IMG/VR virus record: IMGVR_UViG_3300031999_007842 | Coordinates: 1-53,707 of that record | Origin: a virus | Length of the DNA stretch: 53,707 nucleotides | Direction: 5' to 3' (one strand) | Shown: positions 1 to 7,344 of the stretch, in pieces | Layout: the number at the start of each line of letters is the position of its first letter | Numbering within the stretch: position 1 is the first letter of the stretch | Translations under genes and position numbers: made by a program | Notes under the pieces: model-generated | What the model saw: only the letters and a program-made list of their open reading frames with translations | Databases searched by the model: none | Told to the model about the DNA's origin: nothing

Positions 1-474
1 TTATAATCCCCACACAAATGTGAATCTAATCGTGATAGTCTTTCTATGGAGCATATGTTCCTCATCAAGAGGGACAGAAGTTATATTCAAGAACTCCACA
101 TCAAGAATTCCATAAGTAGTTTTCAGACCTTCCTTCATATTGTCAAGGTAATCAACTATTAAGTCAGAATATTTATCACGTAACTTGGTTCCCACATAAA
201 TGGTTCCAGCTGGGATTTCAGTTCTATCTTCTACCTTCACCCAAACATCTATATCATAGTCAACAGTGCAAAGCATACCCTTAACTCCTTCTCCTGTCCA
301 TTCTCCGATACCGATCTCAGTTAGAGAGCCAGCTATATTTGTAATGGAGATACGTGGAAAGGTTGCATCCATTCGAGGGTAATCTGAGTATATCCAGTTT
401 CCTGAAGTATGTGGATTAGGAATTGTTCCTCGAAGTGAGTCTACTATGATTCCTGTAAGATCAACCAACTGCAA
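1..474 (-). CDS. Putative tail-completion / neck protein (157 aa)
   Basis: Complete gene whose stop codon is the first three bases of the window. It is a soluble beta-rich protein with no membrane segment, and its start overlaps the end of the next upstream gene (stop at 461). The role is inferred from position: it is the fourth small protein after the capsid and head-tail connector genes, where tailed viruses encode tail-terminator or neck proteins. The pattern of a conserved start (VDLTGIIVDSL) followed by alternating beta strands fits that class, but I do not recognise a named family. The tail genes proper would lie beyond the left edge. Confidence 0.6.
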   Translation of the reverse strand: MQLVDLTGIIVDSLRGTIPNPHTSGNWIYSDYPRMDATFPRISITNIAGSLTEIGIGEWTGEGVKGMLCTVDYDIDVWVKVEDRTEIPAGTIYVGTKLRDKYSDLIVDYLDNMKEGLKTTYGILDVEFLNITSVPLDEEHMLHRKTITIRFTFVWGL

Positions 475-1078
475 TTCTCTTTTCCCTCTTCTTTCTTGAA
501 GTTGCTAGAAATTCTTGTCTAAGGATTCTTGTTAGCATTCCTTTGTTACTATCAAAGATCTTTCCTATCCAGGGATTAGTTCTACCCCACTTAGTTTGAG
601 TAACCTTCTTGGTAACTACCCAATTCTTAGGTCCTCTAGTCCTTCCTGGACCATGACTAGCTGTTTTAGGATTCCTAAAGGTTTGGCCTCGCTTCAGAGG
701 AAATGTCAAGACCGATCCTGGTTTGGCAGTAAAGGATAATGGTCTGCCACTGGCACCATGATAAGCGTAAATAGCACTTAGAGCATGATAGGCTGGGTTT
801 CCTTTTATAGTTCCTCCTGGCACACTGATAGTTTTGTATTTGTAGCCTTTCTCACCAACTGAAGTTACTAGTTTGATGTGTCTTCTAATGAAGCCTCTTG
901 GATGCCTTTCATCTAGACTTTGACTTACTGGTGTCTGGGCTATGACTTGAGGATAAAGCGCTTCTTGCCAGCGAGAATAAGAATGAAAGACCACGTTCAT
1001 TGTCATTCTGCTTAAATTCTTGGGATACCGTAAAATTAACCTTGGTTTGAGTAGAGGTTTCCTAATAGTGGCTGGCAT
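461..1078 (-). CDS. Basic neck-region virion protein (205 aa)
   Basis: Strongly basic protein rich in Arg, Lys and Pro, with a central Gly/Pro/Thr-rich part (GPGRTRGPKNW) and a basic C-terminus (TSRKKREKRIAVG). It lies between the head-closure-like gene and the tail-completion-like gene and overlaps the latter by 14 bases, so it is translated in the same transcript. By position it could correspond to an HK97 gp10-type neck protein; no motif proves it. The family is not recognised. Confidence 0.55.
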   Translation of the reverse strand: MPATIRKPLLKPRLILRYPKNLSRMTMNVVFHSYSRWQEALYPQVIAQTPVSQSLDERHPRGFIRRHIKLVTSVGEKGYKYKTISVPGGTIKGNPAYHALSAIYAYHGASGRPLSFTAKPGSVLTFPLKRGQTFRNPKTASHGPGRTRGPKNWVVTKKVTQTKWGRTNPWIGKIFDSNKGMLTRILRQEFLATSRKKREKRIAVG

Positions 1079-1079
1079 T

Positions 1080-1457
1080 CTAAAGCACCCTCTTCATGAG
1101 AGCTTTCTTGTACCAGACTGACTCTCCATATGTGTAGTCTTCAATAGTGTCAATCCGCCAAGTCTTGCCACTCCAAGTTACTTCATCTTCCGAGGCAATA
1201 GTTATAGTCTGTCCCTTGATAGGGTAATCTGGAAGGAACCATCCATAGGCATCTCCTAGATTAACTGTTCCCTGGACAAAGAATGCTAGATCCTCTGATG
1301 TGATCTCTTGAATCTCAGCATTGAGTATGTAGGAAGTTCCAGAGTCTCGTTCCCTTTGGCCGTAGGCATCATCTCCATTTGACAATGTATACTTAGTTAG
1401 GGTTACCTTCTTCATTAGAAGTTTACCTAACTTGCGCCTTGGAGGGGTTTTCAGCAT
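1080..1457 (-). CDS. Head-closure-like small protein (125 aa)
   Basis: Small beta-rich protein. The segment around residues 85-120 (WSGKTWRIDTIEDYTYGES) resembles the compact barrel of head-closure or stopper proteins that bind below the connector. A start at the internal Met at residue 15 (MKKVTLTKYTL, near 1415) is possible and would remove a basic leader. The gene overlaps the end of the upstream HNH gene by 7 bases. The function is inferred from gene order and shape, not from a catalytic motif. Confidence 0.55.
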   Translation of the reverse strand: MLKTPPRRKLGKLLMKKVTLTKYTLSNGDDAYGQRERDSGTSYILNAEIQEITSEDLAFFVQGTVNLGDAYGWFLPDYPIKGQTITIASEDEVTWSGKTWRIDTIEDYTYGESVWYKKALMKRVL

Positions 1458-2080
1458 TGTAATCTCAGCCTCTCTTTCTCATGACAGTTAGCACAGAGAA
1501 GAGAATATTTCTTTTTCTGTGTTTTTATACTGGTTAAGACTTTGAGATAGTATGCTTCCTGAGTACGAGATTGTTTGCGATCTTGAGTGCCTCTTCCTTC
1601 TAGATGGTGAATGTGCCAACATTCTTTCTGAGAGTTAGAGCATTTCTCACAATGATTCCCCAAAAGACCCAAAATTTCTTCTCTTAGTTGAATACAATTC
1701 TTACTGGGTGGATTTTTAATCTCATTCTTTGCATGTCTCTTCTTCCAATTACAGTTAGGACATAGAAGTTGATAAAGTGATGATTGCTCTTTTACTTTCC
1801 TTAATCGAAAGAGAGAACCAAAAATCCTTCTTTCTGAATATCCACCTCCATACTTATGATCAATATGAAGAATACTTGTCTCTGCTTCTTGACAATGAGC
1901 ACATTTATTACCTAGCATTTCAAGCACTTCCTTTCTGAGCTTCAGATAAATTTCTTTCCGAACTTGACTTATTCTGGTTTTATTTCTTTCGTAATATACT
2001 TTGGAAAGATGCTTGACTCTAGTCTGATGCTGCAAATAATAATCTTTCATATAGGATTTTCTAGACTGTGTCTTTAACAT
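1451..2080 (-). CDS. HNH endonuclease with two zinc/HNH modules (209 aa)
   Basis: Two similar modules in tandem. Module 1: LGNKCAHC, then LHIDHKYGGG, then LLCPNCNWKKR. Module 2: LLGNHCEKC, then WHIHHLEGRG, then LLCANCHEKER. Each has the two CxxC zinc pairs and central His residues of the HNH fold. The first is close to the single-module HNH protein at 6466-6825. The N-terminus is a basic helical region (about 1-50) that probably contacts DNA. The gene lies between two connector genes and overlaps both, by 7 and 20 bases. Free-standing HNH enzymes in virus operons are usually homing nucleases or packaging helpers. Confidence 0.8.
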   Translation of the reverse strand: MLKTQSRKSYMKDYYLQHQTRVKHLSKVYYERNKTRISQVRKEIYLKLRKEVLEMLGNKCAHCQEAETSILHIDHKYGGGYSERRIFGSLFRLRKVKEQSSLYQLLCPNCNWKKRHAKNEIKNPPSKNCIQLREEILGLLGNHCEKCSNSQKECWHIHHLEGRGTQDRKQSRTQEAYYLKVLTSIKTQKKKYSLLCANCHEKERLRLQC

Positions 2081-2756
2081 TCTCTCCAGCCCCTTGATCT
2101 TCTATATCAAGAACTGTTCCAGGGCCCCTGAATCTAACAGAACTTCTAGCGGATATCATTATCTTCCTGTAGTTCACCAAGTCCATTGGAATCTCTATCA
2201 AGTGGAAGATCATTCGATTGAATTCAACTCTGAGTTTATCCCAAGGCTGCTTTTGTCTTACTTTAACATTTCCAATAGTTAGTTCTTCGGGGACTAGAAA
2301 TTCTTCCCTTGCGACCCAGAGCATGCCAGCATAATAGGCAGTAGCCATAGCTACTAAGTTCCAATCGATAGCACAAGTGTAATAGGAGTATGAAACAGTG
2401 ACCTTCTCATAGGCAGAAGCATCAGCACTTAATCTAATGATACCATTCTCTGGCCAAAGAGTTGATACTGTCAATGTAGTTCTAGTTGATATTGATTCAT
2501 CATCAACATAGCCATAAACAGTGATGTCAGAAGCATTGACTACTTTGTCAAAGTTCCTGTCTGCCAAATAAGGATTAACAAGTGAGATAGTGGTCCCGGT
2601 AACATCTAGACCAATCTCTTCCTCTTGAACTCTGACCTGGATATAATGAAGAATGATATTCTGAGATTTAGTTATGAACTCTTCCAGTATGTCATCGTGG
2701 GCATCATCAATCGTTAACCCAAGCAGATCTCTAATATCCTGAGGTGTTGTATACAC
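2061..2756 (-). CDS. Head-tail connector / adaptor protein (231 aa)
   Basis: The N-terminus (TTPQDIRDLLGLT, then DDILEEFITKSQNIILHYI) matches the pattern of HK97 gp6-like connector proteins: a short helix naming a position in the lattice, then an amphipathic helix, with a beta-rich insertion and C-terminal helices (WNLVAMATAYYAGMLWVAREE). It is the first gene after the capsid gene, with its own promoter-like box at 2811-2820. The C-terminal 30 residues are Arg-rich then acidic and overlap the HNH gene; that tail may be variable. Connector is the best reading, from both context and pattern. Confidence 0.6.
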   Translation of the reverse strand: MYTTPQDIRDLLGLTIDDAHDDILEEFITKSQNIILHYIQVRVQEEEIGLDVTGTTISLVNPYLADRNFDKVVNASDITVYGYVDDESISTRTTLTVSTLWPENGIIRLSADASAYEKVTVSYSYYTCAIDWNLVAMATAYYAGMLWVAREEFLVPEELTIGNVKVRQKQPWDKLRVEFNRMIFHLIEIPMDLVNYRKIMISARSSVRFRGPGTVLDIEDQGAGENVKDTV

Positions 2757-2810
2757 GCTTTCTCAGTCCTCTTTCACTTTTTCACTTCTACATATATAGA
2801 GTTCGCTGAG

Positions 2811-2820
2811 AATATTTAAA
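2811..2820 (-). promoter_or_regulatory. Archaeal TATA-box-like promoter for the connector operon
   Basis: Read leftward this is TTTAAATATT preceded by AC. It lies about 55 nt upstream of the connector start at 2756 and just after the T-rich stretch that follows the capsid gene, so it would begin a separate neck-gene transcript. Confidence 0.55.
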
Positions 2821-2827
2821 GTTTGTT

Positions 2828-2882
2828 AAAGAAAAAAACATAGGGAACGAGATCCACAAAGGGATCCGTGCCCGGATCATTC
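2828..2882 (-). terminator. Probable terminator after the capsid gene
   Basis: Downstream of the capsid stop there is a GATCC/GGATC inverted repeat followed, in the leftward direction, by a run of seven T (2832-2838) and a further TTT. T-runs are the usual archaeal termination signal. Its place between the capsid gene and the next TATA-like box supports a transcript boundary. Confidence 0.5.
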
Positions 2883-2908
2883 AGGTAAAGGCTAGCTTAA
2901 GGTTAAAC

Positions 2909-3940
2909 TTAGTCTACTGATCCAGCAGTTATGTTCACAATGACAGCCAACGCATCTTCGTCAGTAACTGCCATACCGTACTCCACATAGAAGTAGAGTT
3001 CGATAGAATCAGTTTGTGGGTTATCCCATCTCTTCATGTCTAAGTTGCGTCTAACGGCCATCCATGCGGCTCTGCTAGGATCTATTACCAGCGCTGCTCC
3101 ATTTGGCATCTGAGTTGTTACTAGAACTTTGAGACCAGATATCTTGCCGATCTCTCCATTTAGTATCGCCTCATTGCTACCATACTTAGAAGCATCTATG
3201 AACATCGTGCTCTTCAGTAATCCGCCCAGGACATCTGGGTGTATTACCAAGAACTTAGGTGCCCACTTGTTACCTCTAATTTTGATAACACCGGAAGCAA
3301 TGCTCTTGTATCCATCTACTGACCAGGTGTTTCCTTCAGCTAATGAATCAACAAAGCAAGCAGCTGACAATGCTGAACTATAGTAGGCGATTGTTGAACC
3401 ACCTGAGGCAATTATAATGCCATCTTTATAGTCTGCACTTGTGAAGTTAGTTGCTGTTTCATCCACATAGACCAATGGGCTGCCAATTGCAAATGTTTGT
3501 GCAACATTTGTGCTTGCCGTGCCTTCTGTGTATGACAGTAACGCCTTCATGATATCAGCATCTTCCTTATCTGCCAATGCAATACCTGCCTCTACCACCG
3601 AGTCTCTAATCAGGTTGAGTTCGCATCCCTCAATTGCTTCTTGAGTTATGTGGACAGCTGCACCTTTCTTAGTTGGCAGGATGGTATTAGCTACATAGGT
3701 TATACCTTCAAGAGTAAGGGTTGCCCCTTCGTTGACATCAGTAGCGGTTACAGTGCCTCTACGGCCTATAACTATAGAGCGTCCTTTGGTCCTAACAAGA
3801 TCTTCATTTATTTTGATCAATGCACGACCAAATCTGCGAGCTCTCGCTGCTTCCTCAACCTCATCTAGTATAACTCTAGGTACTAGGTCTGCAATGCTGG
3901 TTGTGTTCAATGTACTAGCCAGTTCTTCTATACTCTTCAT
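2909..3940 (-). CDS. Major capsid protein, HK97-fold type (343 aa)
   Basis: About 340 residues, a usual size for an HK97-fold capsid protein. The N-terminal helix (SIEELASTLNTTSIADLVPRV) is followed by a beta-rich part with a middle segment (IADKEDADIMKALL) like the spine helix of N4-gp56/P22-type coat proteins, and a hydrophobic C-terminal strand. An upstream extension to 3976 is open, but the TATA-like box at 3988-3997 would put the transcript start near 3965, and a GGTGA site precedes the Met at 3940, so I chose 3940. It sits between the scaffold-like and prohead protease genes on one side and the connector on the other. Confidence 0.8.
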   Translation of the reverse strand: MKSIEELASTLNTTSIADLVPRVILDEVEEAARARRFGRALIKINEDLVRTKGRSIVIGRRGTVTATDVNEGATLTLEGITYVANTILPTKKGAAVHITQEAIEGCELNLIRDSVVEAGIALADKEDADIMKALLSYTEGTASTNVAQTFAIGSPLVYVDETATNFTSADYKDGIIIASGGSTIAYYSSALSAACFVDSLAEGNTWSVDGYKSIASGVIKIRGNKWAPKFLVIHPDVLGGLLKSTMFIDASKYGSNEAILNGEIGKISGLKVLVTTQMPNGAALVIDPSRAAWMAVRRNLDMKRWDNPQTDSIELYFYVEYGMAVTDEDALAVIVNITAGSVD

Positions 3941-3987
3941 TTTCTCTTTCACCCTTATTGGTGTTCTAATATACAACGGAGTAATAT

Positions 3988-3997
3988 TATATTTAAG
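3988..3997 (-). promoter_or_regulatory. Archaeal TATA-box-like promoter for the capsid gene
   Basis: CTTAAATATA read leftward, 48 nt before the chosen capsid start. It decides the start codon, because the longer frame would begin upstream of the expected transcription start. It overlaps the end of the upstream gene. Confidence 0.65.
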
Positions 3998-4005
3998 ACT
4001 TGTTC

Positions 4006-4278
4006 TTAGTCTTCATCGTTTTTAGAAGCAGTCTTTCTCTTGATAAGATTGTGATCTAGTGCATAGATGACCAATTCACCAAGATGAACTTCCTTGAGAT
4101 CCTCCTTAAGAGCTTCCTTGTCAATAGCTTCCTCTTGTGGCACAGGTTCTTTAGACATCTGAGCTTGGGACTTAGCTATTTCAAGTTTAGTCTTAGCTGT
4201 CTCTAATTCGATTAGAGCTTCTACAGCCTTCTGGAGATCCTTCACCTTATCTTCTAACGTCTTCTCTTCAGTTGACAT
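4006..4278 (-). CDS. Small acidic coiled-coil protein, scaffold-like (90 aa)
   Basis: Highly charged, helical protein. Residues 5-45 form heptad-like repeats (EDKVKDLQKAVEALIELETAKTK), and the C-terminal half ends in a short hydrophobic helix (LGELVIYALDHNLIKRK). It lies directly between the prohead protease and the major capsid protein, the usual place of a capsid scaffold or assembly chaperone. A GAGGT site precedes the start. Scaffold is an inference; there is no recognised family. Confidence 0.55.
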   Translation of the reverse strand: MSTEEKTLEDKVKDLQKAVEALIELETAKTKLEIAKSQAQMSKEPVPQEEAIDKEALKEDLKEVHLGELVIYALDHNLIKRKTASKNDED

Positions 4279-4339
4279 TCTAATCTACCTACCTCATTGA
4301 AATGGGGATTGTACTAATAAATGGGGAAATAGAGGGTAT

Positions 4340-6463
4340 TTATGGGAACTTCTTTTCTTTGTGCAGCTTGATCATCAGTTCTTCCCAATGGCCTTTGACG
4401 TACGCTTTGACTTCAGCCTCAGTTGGTTCTTTCTTCTCTTCGGGAGCCTCTTCCTTCACTGGTTCCTCAGGCTTTACTTCTGCTGGCTTTTCAACCGGCT
4501 TCTCTTCAACCTTTGGAATTTCTACCTTAGGAGTCTCAACCTTTGGTTCCTCTTTTGGAGGTTCGACCTTAGGTGGTTCTACTTTAGGCTCTTCCTTGGG
4601 CTTCTCTGGTTCCTTAGGAACTTCAACCTTAGGCTCTTCTGCCTTAGGAGGTTCAACTGGTTTCACTTCTTCAACCTTAGGTATAACCGGAACCGTTGGC
4701 ACGACTGCAGGTTCTGGTGCCTTAGGTATAGAAGCTTCCTCTTTCTTTGGACAATCCTTACATGGTTCTTCTGTCACTGGACTTTCCACCTTAGGAATAG
4801 TTGGTACTTCCTCCTTTTTAACTGTTTCAGCACTAAGTTTCACGAGTTTCTTTGCTTGTTCGTCGAAGCCTGCTGGAGGTGTTTCCATTGGACCAGGTTC
4901 CATATCAGTGAATTCGGTTGAACTCTTCTGCTCAGGAGCAGGATAGTTCTCCTTCTTCTCTATAGGGATGCATTTCTTCTCTTTCTCATCCCACATCTGG
5001 CCTTCAGGGCACTTGTATTCTTCCTTGGCTTTCTCTTCTGGCTTCTCTGCTTTCCACGCTTTTGCACATGCTTTCATCCTCTTGATCACTGGCATTGTCT
5101 TGCTTTCTTTCATGCATTTCTTCATAAAAGCTAGATAGTCTTTGGGTATAGCTAAGTCTTCAAGTAGCTCCTCTGCATCACTCATCTCTTCTTTGGCCTC
5201 TACACATTTCTTTTCTTTTTCATCCCAAACTTGTCCTTCGGGGCACTTATATTCTTCTGTCTTGGCCATTTCTTCTTTGGGAGCTTCTATGCATTTGCTT
5301 GTCTTTTCATCCCAGACTTGACCCTCCGGGCACTTATACTCTTTCTTAGCCAACTCTTCTATACACTTGCCTGACTTCTCATCCCACACTTGCCCTTCTG
5401 GGCATTTGTATTCCTCACTTTTCTTCTCTTTGTAAGGATAGCCTTTGTGGGGATAACCATAGTAGCCATAATATACTGCCTTAACTTTCTTACCCTGTGC
5501 TTTCAGGGTTTCAATCTCTTCTGGAGATTCTAGTTCTAGCAAGGCCCATAGGGATTTCTTCTCTGGTTTCTTGTATGGATAGTATTCATAGTACTTCTTG
5601 TCTTTGGCTTGATTCGCTGGGTAATACGGATAATAGGGATAACCTGGGTAAGGATATTTGCCTTTATAGCCGTATGGATAGTTGTAGCCATAGTAGTATG
5701 AGATCATTTTCTTCGATAATGTCTCATCGAAGTCTGTTAATGCATTCACTTCAACAACAGCGTACAGCTTTGGTTTTTCCATCTCTGAAAGATCCGTGTC
5801 TTCCTCTAGTTCCTCGATGACTTCTTCCTTTTCTTCTTCTTTCATCTTATTCACTTCTGTCTCAGTTATCTGAGTACTTTGATTTAAGGATTGCTTCTCT
5901 TGGCTCACTTTCTTACTAAGTTCCTCCACTGCGAAGATGAAACATTTCTCACACGCTGGAGTCCTCACCAAGGATAGTTCGTTGAAGTTAAAGTTGAAAC
6001 CTATACTCTGATCAGGATTGACCGGGAACTTGTCTACCCAAGTAGAGCAAGATACAGCAGGGAAGGTTCCATCCTTGACCAATACGATGGCAGTAGGATC
6101 AGTAACCTCTGCCTGGAAAACTATTGACTTGAGAGCTTTATCATAGTAAGCTAGTTTGACTTTGCCCACTGCAGTTCTTTCAAACTTCTCATCAAGACCA
6201 TGCTCAATCAATAGTGGTTTGCCAATTAAGTTGGTAGCAGATTTCTCTATCTCTTCTGCAGGATACAGGACATTCTTCCAAACTCCTTCAGCAAGAGCTA
6301 TTCCTGTTATAAGGAGTTTCCCTTCCTTCTCTTCCAATGAGAAGAATGGTGCAGATGAGAGAACTACTTCTTCCTTCATGATGTTCTTCGCTACCTTAAT
6401 CATACGTTCTAGTTCTTGACGTTCGGCACGAAGCTCTTCAAGTATTCCTGATGAATCGGACAT
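4340..6463 (-). CDS. Prohead protease (XkdF-like) with Tyr-rich, Cys-repeat and Pro/Glu/Lys tails (707 aa)
   Basis: Residues 30-180 resemble phage XkdF/HK97-type prohead serine proteases: GIALAEGVWKN, GKPLLIEHG (His 88) and PAVSCSTW (Ser 138/140), ending in ELSLVRTPACEKC. The rest is unusual. Residues about 255-345 hold two Tyr/Gly/Pro-rich blocks (YYYGYNYPYGYKG and GYYGYPHKGYPYK). Four copies of a KCPEGQVWDEK-x3-C-[IV] repeat follow, with a helical Cys motif between copies 3 and 4. The last 170 residues are Pro/Glu/Lys/Val repeats likely to be disordered. The protease domain would process the capsid and scaffold; the long tail may itself act as internal scaffold. At least three times longer than a plain prohead protease. 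Confidence 0.7.
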   Translation of the reverse strand: MSDSSGILEELRAERQELERMIKVAKNIMKEEVVLSSAPFFSLEEKEGKLLITGIALAEGVWKNVLYPAEEIEKSATNLIGKPLLIEHGLDEKFERTAVGKVKLAYYDKALKSIVFQAEVTDPTAIVLVKDGTFPAVSCSTWVDKFPVNPDQSIGFNFNFNELSLVRTPACEKCFIFAVEELSKKVSQEKQSLNQSTQITETEVNKMKEEEKEEVIEELEEDTDLSEMEKPKLYAVVEVNALTDFDETLSKKMISYYYGYNYPYGYKGKYPYPGYPYYPYYPANQAKDKKYYEYYPYKKPEKKSLWALLELESPEEIETLKAQGKKVKAVYYGYYGYPHKGYPYKEKKSEEYKCPEGQVWDEKSGKCIEELAKKEYKCPEGQVWDEKTSKCIEAPKEEMAKTEEYKCPEGQVWDEKEKKCVEAKEEMSDAEELLEDLAIPKDYLAFMKKCMKESKTMPVIKRMKACAKAWKAEKPEEKAKEEYKCPEGQMWDEKEKKCIPIEKKENYPAPEQKSSTEFTDMEPGPMETPPAGFDEQAKKLVKLSAETVKKEEVPTIPKVESPVTEEPCKDCPKKEEASIPKAPEPAVVPTVPVIPKVEEVKPVEPPKAEEPKVEVPKEPEKPKEEPKVEPPKVEPPKEEPKVETPKVEIPKVEEKPVEKPAEVKPEEPVKEEAPEEKKEPTEAEVKAYVKGHWEELMIKLHKEKKFP
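4987..5416 (-). repeat. Four copies of a KCPEGQVWDEK coding repeat
   Basis: Copies lie at about 4987-5025, 5222-5260, 5308-5345 and 5378-5416 inside the protease-like gene. The protein pattern is EYKCPEG[QM]-x-WDEK-x3-C. The pair of Cys and the CPxGxxWD core recall chitin-binding-type mini domains. Copies differ at silent sites, so they are old duplications kept by selection on the protein. Confidence 0.75.
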
Positions 6464-6465
6464 CC

Positions 6466-6825
6466 TTAATGGTCCTCCTTTTTCTTAAATCTTTTTTCCC
6501 AATTACAATTGGCACAGAGCAATTGATAATCTCGAGAACCTGATTGTAGTTTCTGAAAGATGAATTTCAAATAGGAATATCGAGAGCCTTTGAATCGTAA
6601 CCATTCTCTCTTTCCACCCCCATTGACATGATCAATTTGTAAAGCTAGACCAAAGTATCCGCATTTAGAACACTTATTGCCTAGAAACTGATGTACTTGT
6701 TCCTTTATTTTATCTTTTGATCTCTTACTATAGATTCTGCGTTGTTCCCTATGTTGAATATTATATTCTCTATTATGTTCCAAGACTTTAGATCGATTAG
6801 CGAGATACCATTCATGTTGGTTCAT
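6466..6825 (-). CDS. HNH endonuclease, single module (119 aa)
   Basis: A basic N-terminal helix (residues 1-50, rich in Arg and Lys) is followed by LGNKCSKCGYFGL, LQIDHVNGGGKRE and LLCANCNWEKRFKK. That is the two CxxC zinc pairs with the DH of the HNH fold between them. It shares the same layout and several words (LGNKC, LCxNCNWxKR) with module 1 of the protein at 1451-2080, so the two are paralogues. It has its own TATA-like box at 6858-6867 and ends just before the prohead protease gene. Likely a free-standing nuclease that entered the operon. Confidence 0.82.
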   Translation of the reverse strand: MNQHEWYLANRSKVLEHNREYNIQHREQRRIYSKRSKDKIKEQVHQFLGNKCSKCGYFGLALQIDHVNGGGKREWLRFKGSRYSYLKFIFQKLQSGSRDYQLLCANCNWEKRFKKKEDH

Positions 6826-6857
6826 TAAACATCACTACCTTATTGAGGTTCATTTTC

Positions 6858-6867
6858 ATATTTAAAG
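6858..6867 (-). promoter_or_regulatory. Archaeal TATA-box-like promoter before HNH / protease genes
   Basis: CTTTAAATAT read leftward, 33-42 nt before the HNH start at 6825 and directly after the stop codon of the upstream gene. Good match to the box seen before other genes of this arm. Confidence 0.65.
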
Positions 6868-7344
6868 TTACTCTTCACCGTTCTCATCTTCAAGTATTTC
6901 CCAGAGCATCTTGGTGAAGTCTTTCTCTCCTCTGCACGAAAGCTGGAGTTCAAACCTCGAGCTTGAAGTTCCTAGGATTTCAAGTTTAGAAGATACAGAT
7001 TCACTCAAGTCTCCAGTTAGACTAACTAGTTCCTGCATATGATGAAGAGGAAATCCTTGTATTGGCTCTAAGATCTGAAAAGGTACAGCAACATTCCCCA
7101 GGACAGGTAATTGCAAGTCCCTAATTTCAAAGGGATTACCTGCAACTATAACAGGGATTTCTATTGGAATAGCTGGGTTCCCATCTACCGGAATTCTTCT
7201 AGTGAATTTCCTTCGTTCTCGTGGGATTAGTCTTCTAACTATCTCAACAATTTTCTCCTTGATCTCTTCGAGAATCTTTCTCCACCAAGGAGCAGCATAG
7301 AAGGTTTCATTCTTCATTGCACGGAAGAGAGGCCCACCTGCCAT
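6868..7344 (-). CDS. Unrecognised virion-cluster protein (158 aa)
   Basis: Starts MAGG and has an amphipathic, basic helix at residues 20-50 (WWRKILEEIKEKIVEIVRRL) followed by a Pro-rich beta part with repeated P-V/I-x-G-N patterns. The WWRKIL segment resembles the W-x-[KR]-I-L motif of right-arm small proteins, but here it is internal. Its start overlaps the stop of the upstream gene (TAATG). Position among structural genes suggests a minor virion protein; the function is unknown. Confidence 0.55.
   Translation of the reverse strand: MAGGPLFRAMKNETFYAAPWWRKILEEIKEKIVEIVRRLIPRERRKFTRRIPVDGNPAIPIEIPVIVAGNPFEIRDLQLPVLGNVAVPFQILEPIQGFPLHHMQELVSLTGDLSESVSSKLEILGTSSSRFELQLSCRGEKDFTKMLWEILEDENGEE

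Noticed and set aside
2909-3976. Longer start for the capsid gene at 3976
   Set aside because: The TATA-like box at 3988-3997 would place that codon upstream of the transcript start.
4302-4946. Open frame of 214 codons, plus strand, Gly/Ser/Thr-rich
   Set aside because: It is the antisense of the Pro/Glu/Lys repeat tail of the prohead protease; its composition follows from that repeat and it has no ribosome site.
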